NCBI GenBank assembly: GCA_027886185.1
Contig: WOAB01000157.1
Coordinates: 496,001 to 560,000 of the forward strand
Direction of reading: 5' to 3'
DNA length: 64,000 nucleotides
Source: Rheum nobile
Lineage: Eukaryota > Streptophyta > Magnoliopsida > Caryophyllales > Polygonaceae
Under the pieces are notes generated by a model. That model did no database searches. It saw only the letters and a list, made by a program, of their open reading frames with translations, and was not told where the DNA came from. The position numbers were made by a program, and so were the translations under genes. Position 1 is the first letter of the stretch. Each line of letters opens with the position of its first letter. This document shows, in pieces, positions 44,118-54,720 of this stretch.

Positions 44118-46506
44118 TGTAATACCCCTCATTTTTTAGTAAGGGTATTTGGATAATTTTCTCAACCCTCGTTCTGTAATCGTGATGCGTTAGGCAAAAT
44201 TCAGAATTTCTGTAACGCATATAATATCTGTAATAATTCCCTGAGCATTATAATATACATTCGATGTATTTTCGAGGCTTAAAATATTTGTTTGGGTACA
44301 AATATTAGTTATTACAAGGTTTTAGCACGTGTTCAATCGTTCCCCGGGCAAAAGGACGCGAACAGACCTTTTCTGCGACCGCGGAAGATTTCTGCGACCG
44401 CGGAAGATTTCTGCGACCGCGGAAAATGAAGCGTCGTCAGCCTCGCGAACAGGCATTTTTCCGCGACCGTGGAATATTTTCGCGACCGCGGAAAACGCTT
44501 CGAGCATCGTCTTCAATGGCTCACCGGTTGGTTGGCCGTCGATTCGCCGAGGGGGGGGGGGATCTAGAGCGGTTCGCCTGGCCTCCTCGATGGCTATAAA
44601 AGGTGGATCGATGGGGGAGGTTCGGCATCCAGATCTCAAGCTCTCAATCTCTCTCTCGTGCTCTCGTTTGCTTGCCGGAATTTCTCGTCGTCAATGGAGC
44701 TCTCGCCGGTGGTTTTCGTGGTCGAGTGGTGGTGCATTGGAAGCGGCGTGGCGTAGGGAGTCGAAGCCCTCTCATTCGGAGCCTCGTCGTGTCGTCGCCG
44801 GTGAGGATTTAGTTCGCTAGGGTTGTCGGATTCATGGCCGCGACCGCGGACATGAACATCCGCGACCGCAGACGATGTCCAGACATCCGCGACTGCGGAA
44901 TCCAAGCCGCGACCGCGGTTTGCCTTAGCAAACGCGATCGTGGCCTTGGACGATCCGGTCACGGATGGGACCCTCGTTTCTTTCATTTCCGTTCGTTTCC
45001 TTAGATTCGTATTATTATTTATCGAATCTAACCTAGGGTTTCGTTGTGGGTTCGTTGTCATCGTAGGAATCTGTAACCCGATTTCCGTTCCCAGCTTCCG
45101 GACCCAGAAACCCGTCATCGTTCGTTCGTCTCAATCAAGGCAAGTGGCGGTTCGCTCTTGCTTATCATTCCATGTTTCCGTTAATTGTCAATTATTTCGG
45201 ATTGTTAATTAAAATGGGATGAATTGTTGTTTACGTTTGGGAACAAATTTTATAAATGATATGATATAAAATGTGATATTATGATAGGTTGTATATATTG
45301 CTAGAAACAACAATATTCTATCTGTTATTACCATGATGGTATTGGTGTAGATTTTATGTGTGAACTTATACATATATAGTTAGAACGAGTATTCGTAGGA
45401 ACGCTATGTACCTTACGAGGTCTAGCCGTTTCTTTATAACCGTGGTGGATAGGATGTCCAAGACCTAACACCCTTTCCTGGTCATGACTATCCCCTATCC
45501 GAGTATAGGGGAGGTGCACACAACTGGTGCCAACAATCGGGATTTATTCCCAAGATATCTCTCGTATCGAGATGATATATTATATGATAAAAGCTTTAAC
45601 GTAAATATGCGTTTTGGAATTTAAGAAGATAAGTGCAATTATGCACATAATTAATATACCCTCGGGCGAGGAGTATAACGTGGAAACTGCCCGGATTTCG
45701 GTTAGAGTAAGTCTTCTTTCCAATCTGGATTCGCATTGCGCGTTGAGGTTGGTCGTTGACCCAAATGATCAAGTCATTTTTAAACGCTTGTATGAAACTA
45801 TAACGTTCCCAAACATTTGTCATACTTTCCCATAAGACTCAATCTTTTGGAGTCTTCTCTTCATACATTTCCCATAAGACTCAATTCCTTTGGAGTCTTC
45901 TTTTCAATGCATGTCTATTCTAATCATTCCGTGAAAGTTTTGGGTTATATATCGTTCCTTCGGTTATTATTCGAGGGACAATGATAGTAAATGGTTACGA
46001 TCACTAGAACCATTCTGTTTTCACCCTTGCATAGTCTTTCATTAGACTAACCAACCGGGTTTTATTCCTTGCATGGTTGGCTGGTGTCATCCGTCCTATA
46101 CGGCACATCAGTGGTTGGTTCCCGAAGACTTGAAGTAACCAATTGAAGAAGAGGCTTGCAGTTGAAGATTTAAGTGTTAGTGTTTTAAGGTTGTCAACTA
46201 TTACTTTAATATATTGTTATAACCTAGTCATGTAATAGGTTTATTCTAAAAAGTCTTCTGCTGTGTAATTTATAAGTCTTCCACTGAGATTTAACTTTGT
46301 TGTAAAAACGCTACTCTCGTTTGATGGGAGATATTTTAATAAAAGGGTTGAGTTTCATATTTAAATGTATTCCGCTGTTTAATCTTTCGTTAACTAATAT
46401 GTTCCTTTAAGTTTAATTGTTCCGATTAAAGCCTACGGTGACATCGGACAGTAACGTCTGAGGTCACTGGCGTGTGGCACTATCGATGTAAGTCGGGGGT
46501 GTTACA
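44118..46506 (+). repeat. 3' LTR of gag-only element
   Basis: 2,389 bp, near-identical to the 5' LTR but longer because the GC-rich arrays are expanded: two extra CTGCGACCGCGGAAGATTT units at 44371-44425 and one extra word near 44863-44890. Followed by AAATT. Confidence 0.88.
44371..44494. promoter_or_regulatory. Expanded CGCGACCGCGG array in 3' LTR
   Basis: Three CTGCGACCGCGGAA(G/A)A units in direct tandem, then CCGCGACCGTGGAA and TCGCGACCGCGGAAAA before TATAAAAG (44595). Each unit is an imperfect palindrome around ACCG. Confidence 0.7.
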
Positions 46507-46511
46507 AAATT

Positions 46512-46784
46512 TGCCCTCGAGTTACAAGTCAAGTTGGTTCGGGTCATTAAAGGTTAGCGGGTGGTTCAAATTGACCAATACGTCAAGAGGGACTTTTATA
46601 AATTATTCATTCACTATTAAAAGTATTATTAAATAATTTAAAAATATTATAACTATGTAAATATAGCATAAAATCATTTAATATTGGGTGGAGATCCGAT
46701 GAGGATGGGAAGGGAGGAGAGGAATGAGGACGCATGAGAGCCGTCGGATGAGAAGCAAACGGAGTTTCCATATCACTTTTCAAT
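46512..46784. other. Flanking DNA, no gene
   Basis: It contains a TTGGTTCGGGTCATTAAAGG stretch that has kin at 47590-47690 on the far side of the foldback element. Otherwise nothing is recognised. Confidence 0.4.
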
Positions 46785-47330
46785 AATTCGGCAAAAATTC
46801 GGCACGACCGAATTATTCGCAAAAAAGACGGATTCACGTGCATGTGAAGTGCAAAATTGTGTGCATGCCAAATACACTGTTTTGTGCATGCCAAGTACAC
46901 TACGGTGTGCACGTGAAATTCTTTTTTGTGAGCATGCATAAAACGCGTGCGTTCATATGGAATGAACAAAACGTGTGCAAATGAAAACACGATTGTGTGC
47001 ATGCGAAGTATGCTACCGTGTGCATGCAAAGTATACTACTGTGTGCATGTGAAACAACGTAGGTGTAAGTGCATGTGTGCACATGAAAATAACATATGTG
47101 TGCATGCGAAAATGACTCAAAGCGCGTATGAAATAACATGTGTGCATAAAACCAACGAAAATAACCTACGTGTGCATACATAAATGACTTGTGTGTGCAC
47201 ATGAAAACAACGTGTGTTTGCATGAAAAACAACATATGTGTTCATACGGACTAAAATGCGTTTGCACGCGGGATGTGTTTTTTCGCAAAAAAATTAATTG
47301 TGCCTAGTCGTATTCGAATTTTTTCGAATT
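46785..47330. mobile_element. Foldback-like element with GTGTGCATG word array
   Basis: The ends are inverted: the left reads AATTCGGCAAAAATTCGGC then ACGAC; the right read backwards gives AATTCGAAAAAATTCG then ACGAC. A second inner pair is TTCGCAAAAAA. The interior (46840-47270) is a string of GTGTGCATG(C/T)GAAA words about 20-30 bp apart, mostly in one direction. Target duplication is not clear. Open frames here arise from the short-word repeat. Confidence 0.55.
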
Positions 47331-47739
47331 CTTTCCTTGGATGATCTAAATGCTCTTTTACTTGATCCGACGGTCTTGGAGCGTTCTCACTCTTCTCCTA
47401 AGCCCCCATCCTCACCTTATCTTTAGGGATACTTAAATATATTAATTTTAAAATTGATGAATTTGAAAAATGATACAAGTAAAATGGGGTTTTTAGGGAT
47501 ATTTAATATATTAAAGTATTATATTTCATTTATTATAAATAGTATGTAATATTTTACTAATATGTCATAAATACTTGTTAATCGAGTCCGGTTTGGGTCA
47601 CAATTATCGGGTTTGGTAATTTCGGGTTATTAAAGTTTTCGGTTGGTTCGGGTCGAGTTCAAATGCGGGTCGGTCAGGTCGATAAAATGGGTTCGGTCAT
47701 ATTCTTCCAGCTCTATTAATAACTATAAACTATGTTTGA
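47331..47739. other. AT-rich spacer
   Basis: No gene. Contains GGTTCGGGTC-type words near 47640-47700, like those at 46540. Confidence 0.4.
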
Positions 47740-47759
47740 GGTTCATAATTAGTACACTA

Positions 47760-48300
47760 GAGGTTCATTCGAAGGCTCAAATTTATTAAATAGAGTAAAC
47801 ACGCATTTTAATAACGCATAATGAACCTAAGTATAAGTTTGTGAACCTCTAGTATGAAGTTTGTGAACTTCTACTATAAAGTTAATTTATAAACCTCTAC
47901 TATAATGTTTGTGAACCTATAATATACATTTTGTGAACCTCTTGTATAAAATTTGTGAACTTACAGTATAAAGTTAGTATTGTAAACTTCTTGTATAAAG
48001 TTTGTGAACCTCTAGCATAAAGTTAGTTTATAAACCTCTTGTATAAAATTAGTTTCTAAACCTCTAGTATAAAGTTTGTGAACTTGTAGTATAAATTTTG
48101 TGAGCCTCTATACATTTTGTGAATCTCTTGTATAAAATTTATAAACTTGTAGTATAAAGTAAGTATTGTAAACCTCTAGTATAAAGTTTGTGAGCCTCTA
48201 TTATAAAGTTAGTTTGTAAACCTATAGTATAAAGTTTGTGAACATGTTTTATACATTTTCTTAACCTCTAGTATTAGTAATTTTTTGAACTTCTTGCATA
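47760..48300 (+). repeat. Tandem array, about 23-bp unit
   Basis: Roughly twenty diverged copies of GTGAACCTCTAGTATAAAG plus TTT. Variants alternate GTGAAC and GTAAAC. No inverted ends could be fixed. Confidence 0.7.
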
Positions 48301-49383
48301 CTTAATTGACATTTATGCTAATATGAGAAACTGTAGATACTTAATTGACATTTCAAAATTTTATATAATACAGAACCATAAGAACTCATAAAGATGAGAT
48401 ATATTAAACCAAGAAGATACAATAAGAGTCAATGAAAACGGTCAAAATTCTAGAAAATCAAGAAGCACATCATGAATTAGAGTTCATATTATGTAGATGG
48501 CAACCAAAATACGTCTCTTGGTAGCTAACAGAAAAACTGAACTTATATAATCACTATGCAGTAGAACAACTACACTTGTGCAATCTAGAGTCAATGCAAT
48601 CCAAAGCAAAACCACGAGAAAATATCATGGTTGGTGTCTAATACAAAACAATAACTCCTATGGTACTATTTCTCCCATGATGAGATTCTCTAAAACGTTG
48701 ACAAATAAGAAAAAACTATCTACCATGTCAAGCAGTTCAGTGTTTACAAGACCGTCAAGTCCGATAAAGAGGGGTTTTACACGACGACACTTTGACTTCA
48801 TAGGTACCATCCTAAAACCCTAGCGGCGCACATCTCTTCTCTTTCCGACTTTGGTTTTTTCAACAACTTTCCTGAGATCCTCTACGGCCTCTTTGAAGGC
48901 GCCGATGCCCTCCGAATCTCTAAGGAAGTGAGAAGGATAGCTATATTAGCCATGTTTAAACGAATTTGGAGATCTTCCAAGTGTCCGAAATCAAAGGCGA
49001 ATAAGAAGAATCTTATGACAAAAGAGAAGACCAGAGAAATTTGCCTTCAAAGAAGCATCGACATGGCCAAGAAAGCCCTAGATCGCTTCAGTTTGACCTC
49101 AATTACCGTTTTTTCACGAAAGGATATCCGATTTGTTCGTCGATCGGGGTTTCGGTTTCGCTTTGATTTGTGTTCGCATGAGAGGGATGCATGAATTGTG
49201 TTAGGGTTTAGTTTGAAAAAGGACTCAAAAGGGAAAGAAGTGGGGGTGGAGTTGTAATTTGAATTGGTTGTCGCAAAAAGTACACATAATGCCAGTGGAG
49301 AAAATTGGGCGTGCGCGTGTATACACACAAATTTTGTGAACTTGCGATCTAGACCGTCCGTAAAGCCCATCAAACGGCCCATA
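48301..49383. other. Unassigned DNA with weak coding-like stretch
   Basis: At 48819-49194 (+) there is a lightly interrupted frame that includes FKRIWRSSKCPKSKANKKN and a basic C-terminal part ending FRFDLCSHERDA. I do not recognise it, and the opposite strand is also partly open (49382-49047). It could be a decayed exon. Confidence 0.3.
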
Positions 49384-49407
49384 TACTAGTAGAAAAATGG
49401 CTTTTGA

Positions 49408-49700
49408 TTACGGTTAATTTATCACGGTTGCGTTTTTTTTCGAGTTAAATATGTTAGATAGGTAAAATTACCACGGTTCATCAAATAACCGTATTAATTT
49501 AACAACCGTAATACCACGGTTGTGTTTTTTTTCGTGGTAATTTTTTTTGCTACGTAAGATTATCACGGTTGAACAATTAACCGTATTAATTTAACTGCAA
49601 TAATACCACGGTTGATCAAATAACCGTAGTAATTTAACAGCAAAAATACCACGATTGCTTTTTTCTATGTGAAGTTACCACAATTGACAAACTAACCGTA
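49408..49700. repeat. Left subterminal ACCACGGTT repeats
   Basis: About a dozen ACCACGGTT, TCACGGTT or AACCGTA words lie in both orientations. In CACTA elements such words bind the transposon's own DNA-binding protein. Confidence 0.7.
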
Positions 49701-51370
49701 GTAAATTAGCATTAGTAAAAAATTGCAGGGCCGTCTTTTTTTGAGGTAAATATGTGTGCTAGGTTAAAATGCCCAATTTTCATCGTCTTCAATCTGAAAA
49801 AGCTCATCTTCCAACCCTAAAATCTAAATCTCGATTTCTTACCCTCTACCTCCATCAATCGATCTCCTTTTTGGCTTTCTCCATCCCGACCATCCACCGC
49901 CTGACCACCCCCTTCGGAGACAACCTCGATCAGGCAGTGCGTCCCCGGCCAGCCCCCGCTTTCTCATCCGCCTCAGCCTCTGGCAGTCTGACTCGCCAGT
50001 GTCGTGTCGGTCTTCTCGTCGGCAGACCGCAAACATCCGTTCGTCCGAGGAGTGAGGCCAGTGAGGACTCCGACTCTCCAAGCCAAATCTTGGTCTGAAT
50101 TAGGAGATTTCCCCCTTGGCTCCAAGGTAAGATTTATTCCATTTTTATTTGTACATATTTATAGCTAGATATCCTTGGAACATTCTTGTACTCCCAGGTA
50201 AAACCCTCGTTCTCTCTTGGACTAGGACAGTTCCAACGAATTGGTTTCTTTATTCTTGCATCTCTATAATGAACCTAAATGATATATGAGCAAAGCACCC
50301 TTCATCTGGTCTCTTTATTTGCTACATAAAAATTCTTGGCTGTATTTCTGAATCATTCAAATGTGTAATGTGTTTGCAAATTGCCATGGTGAAGTGTCAA
50401 AATTTCTTGTTCACCATAATAAACATGATAAAGAAAACAAACATCAATGGTAAAGTATCATCTTTGGAGTTTACCTGGTGGTGAAATCTGCTATCTTGCC
50501 ATAAATTCTTGAACTTTTGAATTGAGATTGTATTTCCTACAACGCTTTGCTCTAACTAACTGAGGGAACATGGTTCACTCTTGCAGGCAAAGCCATGAAT
50601 TACATGCTCTATGGCTGCGGTGGAGCTGAGTTAGTTGAATTGAACATGCTTCTGCAGCAAAATTGGTGGCAAACTAGCGGATTACTAGAAGAGTGTCTCA
50701 AGTTCACAGCCACTGGATCTTGATAAGGGTCTCAAAATGAGTTTGTAGATAAACTAGCTCGTAGTTATTTTGAAGAAATAATGAAATTTACATTACCCAG
50801 AAACAGGAAGAACACCTAAACCGTCCTGGAGGTGGACGAGGCAGACGGGTTTCGTCTCTCTGCTTTAAAAATCGCATGACTTTTTTTTCTTTTTTCCTGC
50901 ACATTCTCCTGTTTCTGCTGAACAATTTCCAGTAATTTACTATTGTTAGTTGGCTGCTATTTTTCTTGTTTTTTAGTGTTAGTTCGTTGCTTTCCTGATT
51001 TGTGCTGCAATTATTTGTTTGATGTTTTCTGTTGTTTTGTTGTGAGCTATATGATTCTTTACATGTTTACCATGGCTATTTCCTACTGAATTTTCCTGTT
51101 GTTCGTTATTCTCACTTGGTTTTTGTTTTGGATGACACATCATCCTTCCCCTTGTCGAACAGGTCTTCCCGCTGCCCACCTTGCTGCTATGTATCCTTTG
51201 GCCTACCACCGTCGAGCACTATCGCCACCTCTGGTAAGATGAGATCCGGTATATTTTTCTCAGTGGTGTACCTTCATTTTGGGCTGGTAAGATGAGATTG
51301 CCCAATTGTTTGTTCTTTGCTTCTTGATTTAGTAGTTGTAGTAGCTTACCAAAAATATACTTCTTGCAGA
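49701..51370 (+). other. Captured or element DNA of unknown origin
   Basis: An open frame 49769-50098 (+) is Ser/Pro-rich and unrecognised. It ends near an exon-like AAG|GTAAGA at about 50127. Another exon-like piece at 50587-50722 follows a TGCAG acceptor. T-rich intron-like DNA fills the rest. It may be the 5' part of a chimeric transcript. Confidence 0.35.
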
Positions 51371-52843
51371 AACTGAGAAGGGTATTTTTGATTCCATATT
51401 GGATGGAAAAAATGACTTTGAAAGTGACCCTTGGCCTTCAATTTCAAACAGTGCTAAAGATCTTGTTAGAAGGATGTTGACAAAAGATCCCAAGAAACGG
51501 GTCACTACAGCTCAAGTTCTTGGTACCATCATCCTTCTTGATCAGAAAAAAGCTCTTATTTATAAATGAATAGTTCTGCATATGTGTTCACACTTTCCAG
51601 CATCCAAGTAAAGTTCATGTTACACATGATTACTTCAGATATGACACAATTTACACAAATTTCAAACTTGAAATTACCTTTTAGACACATGCAGCGAAGG
51701 CAATAACTAGAAAATGATTATATTGCATTCAAATTTAGCAACATGCATCGAAAACAAATATTTTCTTGTCTACCTTCTTTTTGGGAATACTTTCCCCTAC
51801 TTAAGTCTTGATTAGCCTAGTACAATTTCTCCTTAATCAGATGACTTTTGAGCAAATTCATAAATTCCATTTTGGCAATATTTTGCATGTCTAATGAATC
51901 CTTTTGTGAAAATTAGAGCACCCATGGATGAGGGAGGGTGGAGAAGCATCAGATAAGCCAATAGATAGTGCGGTGCTTACTAGAAGGAAGCATTTCAGAG
52001 CAATGAACAAGCTCAAGAAGCTGACACTGAAGGTGAGTTTCTCACTAATTGGCTGCAGTTTGAAGTCATACAGTTAGAATAGTATGTCAAGTCATCCTGA
52101 TGCACTACTCTTGATAGGTCATTGCACAAAACATGTCTGAGGAAGAGATTAAAGGTCTTAAAGCAATGTTTGCTAAAATTGATACGGACAAGAGTAGTCT
52201 GATCACCTATGATGAGTTGAAGGCTAGATTGGCTCGACTAGGGTCAAAGCTATCAGAGCCAGAAGTAAAGGAACTAATGGAAGCGGTAAGTTGATTGGAT
52301 ACAAGTTGGCCAACAAATGTTTCTGTTACTGTTACGTAGTCATCTCTAATATTTTTGCTTCTGTTTCCTGCATGATGGGCACTGCAGGCAGATGTGGATG
52401 GAAATAGGGCGATAGATTATGTTGAATTCATCACCGTGATGATGAGCAGACATAAAATGGATACAAATGAAAATCTAGTCAAAGCATTTGAATATTTTGA
52501 CAAGGACATAAGCAGGTAAGAACTGCTGCTTACTGTTCTCCAAGTCAACTGAGGTGAATTGCGATTATGTATTGGTTGAAAAATGATAAAATTAGCTAAT
52601 AAGATACCGAGTTGCTTGGGTGATTCAAGTTTAGTTTGCTTGAGAAAGATGAAACTTGTATACAAATTCTCTGGATTGCCTAATGTATTTTCTGTCAAAT
52701 AAAATGACAGCTTCATAACAACAGATGAACTTGAATCTGCCATGAAGGAGTATGGAATTGCTAATGAATCCAGCATCAAGGAGATCTTATCAAAGGTGGA
52801 TACTGATAATATAAGCGGAACAAAGCGGAAGTTTTTATCTTGA
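51371..52843 (+). pseudogene. Calcium-dependent protein kinase fragment (captured, with introns)
   Basis: Exons 51371-51522, 51917-52032, 52118-52285, 52388-52515 and 52711-52843 join in frame with GT-AG introns. Product: the end of a Ser/Thr kinase domain (KNDFESDPWPSISNSAKDLV, RRMLTKDPKKR), HPW motif, junction autoinhibitory region (FRAMNKLKKLTLKVIAQNM), then EF-hands 1-3 and a stump of the fourth. The ATP-binding and catalytic loops are absent, so no kinase activity. In each EF loop the usual Gly at position 6 is changed: DTDKSSL, DVDGNRA, DKDISSF. The frame stops at 52841-52843 inside EF4. Retained introns show it came from genomic DNA, not a retrocopy. Confidence 0.85.
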
Positions 52844-52984
52844 AAAACATTTTTGCTTGTGAGACTTCAGCCTTTCGAAGTTATGACAATACATTAATGT
52901 ATGATATTTCGACATTAATTGATCGATCCATTTTGATAAATGACAATTCTGTGTATGATATAATAAATATTATAAATTAGGTAT

Positions 52985-53340
52985 CAAAAGATGTGCACAT
53001 TTACCTCGGTTTATAGGGTTGTAACGATTTACCGCAATTCGATCAAATGTACTACGATTCAATTTTACTGCGGTTATACAATTTTACCACGGTTTAAAAA
53101 TTATTTACCACGATCAATTTTACCACGGTTGTACAATTTTACTACGGTTTATTCACCTATTAAAATGTTACATTTTTACCACGGTTGTCCCATTTATCAC
53201 GGTTCAACAACCGTGGTAAATATGCAACTGTGGTAAATGTGAAACCGTGGTAAACATGTTTATCACGGCTAAATTTACCACGGTTTATAAACCGTGGTAA
53301 CATTTGTAAAATAACCGTGGTAAAAAGCCTTTTTTCCACT
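52985..53340. repeat. Right subterminal ACCACGGTT repeats
   Basis: More than ten TTTACCACGGTT and AACCGTGGTAAA words in both directions, mirroring the left end of the CACTA element. Confidence 0.75.
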
Positions 53341-53347
53341 AGTCATA

Positions 53348-54339
53348 ATTGTTCGTATTTTACACTGTAGAAGCAATATCCACTTGAACACGCCTCTATT
53401 TGTGAATACCTACTCATCTCACAACTACATGATGTAAGGAAAAATGTGCAACTTTCGGAAAAAAAAAAGCGTGTGACTTTGCTTGACCGTATTTTATAAA
53501 GACCTTATTTAAAAAAAAAATCTTTCATTTACACTTCTCTACAACACCCAAATTTCAAATATTTTTTTTTTACAAAACTTATATCATTAAGTAAAAATAT
53601 TTATAAATATATTTACCAAACAAATACTATCTCATAATTTTGTTTGCCTAGCTAGTCGATGCTAAAGCATATGTTCATATACCATCGGTAGACGCGGTCG
53701 CATCTTCCTCCACCGTCCTACTATTAGTATTCACAGAATTTCAACTTCCACAATTTTCTCTCTCTTTTTTTTCAAGTAACTATTTTCTAAATAATGACAA
53801 CGTATTGATATCTCTTCATAAAAAAAAAACAACGTACTGATATCTAGTTGACTTTAATGTAAGATATTTTTTATAAAAAAGATAACACACATCGATCATT
53901 GCTCTTATCGGTCAACGACTCAAGAGCACAGCAATAAAATGAGGTGTGTACGTAAAAGTTGAAAATTCTTAAAAAGTGTTTTTGAATTCAATATTTCTTG
54001 TAGAGGAAAATAAATTATGTCACAAACTTATTCAAGATTTCAACTTCAATTACAATATCAATTAGTCAATTGAAAGTACCTACATAAAAAGAATCTATGT
54101 AAACACGATCATATTCATAAATGCTCGATTAGACAAATAACTTATGAAACCTCATTCTAATTTTCAATGAGATCAAATAATTTTATCCTTACGAGAAGTT
54201 ACAAATATTTTAATCAACTTTATATAATTGTTGATATTATCTAAAGTTATGGTTTAAAAAAGATTGTCCATTAAAGAGTTATGATTTTTTTTTTCACAGA
54301 TATAAAAAGTATTTAAGATCTTTTGAAAACCCTAACATC
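53348..54339. other. AT-rich intergenic DNA
   Basis: No gene or repeat family recognised. A-runs at 53463 and 53508. Confidence 0.5.
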
Positions 54340-54720
54340 ACTCATTCAATCCTCTACGGAGAAACCCTAGCTCCCATTATTGCAATTAACTTGAGCGTCG
54401 GAGGTGAAACGGGGGACAAGTCATGTCTTTGTCTTGTTCTATGATTGCATGACACTTGAAATGTGATTAGAGGAGCCTACGCTCGCCGGATTTGCGAATT
54501 TTCGCCGTCATCAATGATACAAATTTATGCCACCACAATTGACGTCGTCAGTGAGATATGAAGATGACGACGAGAAACTCCGGTCTTCAAATTGCAAATT
54601 GCTTGCAATTGAGACTCACACTCTCGACATAGCACGGCTTTTGATCACCTATAATTTGCTTAATGATCCCAAGAAGTATGTTTCAACCCTTAGGGGCACT
54701 CGTTCGGGATCTTTGGGATC
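54340..54720 (+). other. Unrecognised gene-like leader left of the LINE array
   Basis: The DNA looks like a 5' leader followed by coding sequence. A frame from 54527 reads ETHTLDIARLLITYNLLNDP then KKYVSTLRGTRSGSLGSSLD and runs into the first array unit, ending in a stop about 80 bp later. I do not recognise the protein. The last bases (TTTGGGATCTTCCTTGG) are where the tandem units begin. Confidence 0.35.

Larger units (their letters stand above)
35075..46506 (+). mobile_element. Gag-only LTR retrotransposon (TR-GAG type), complete
   Basis: 11,432 bp bounded by TGTAATACCCC and GGGGTGTTACA, with perfect AAATT target duplications (35070-35074 and 46507-46511). LTRs are 2,323 and 2,389 bp. After a tRNA-iMet primer site there is one recognisable gene, a gag-like protein with two zinc knuckles. 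No protease, RT, RNase H or integrase could be found in any frame of the 6.7-kb interior, of which 2.4 kb is a nested solo LTR. This matches the non-autonomous TR-GAG or LARD type, mobilised by proteins of another element (inference). Confidence 0.88.
49384..53344. mobile_element. CACTA-type transposon carrying a kinase gene fragment
   Basis: 3,961 bp. The ends are inverted: left TACTAGTAGAAAAATGGCTT, right read backwards GACTAGTGGAAAAAAGGCTT. Each differs from the canonical CACTAGT end only at the first base. A 3-bp ATA duplication flanks it (49381-49383 and 53345-53347), as for CACTA elements. Subterminal regions are full of ACCACGGTT and AACCGT words in both directions. No transposase is found; instead the middle holds introns and exons of a plant kinase gene. 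This is a Pack-type, non-autonomous element. Confidence 0.78.

Noticed and set aside
46607..47235. Minus-strand frames rich in His and Cys
   Set aside because: Produced by the GTGTGCATG word array of the foldback element, not a gene.
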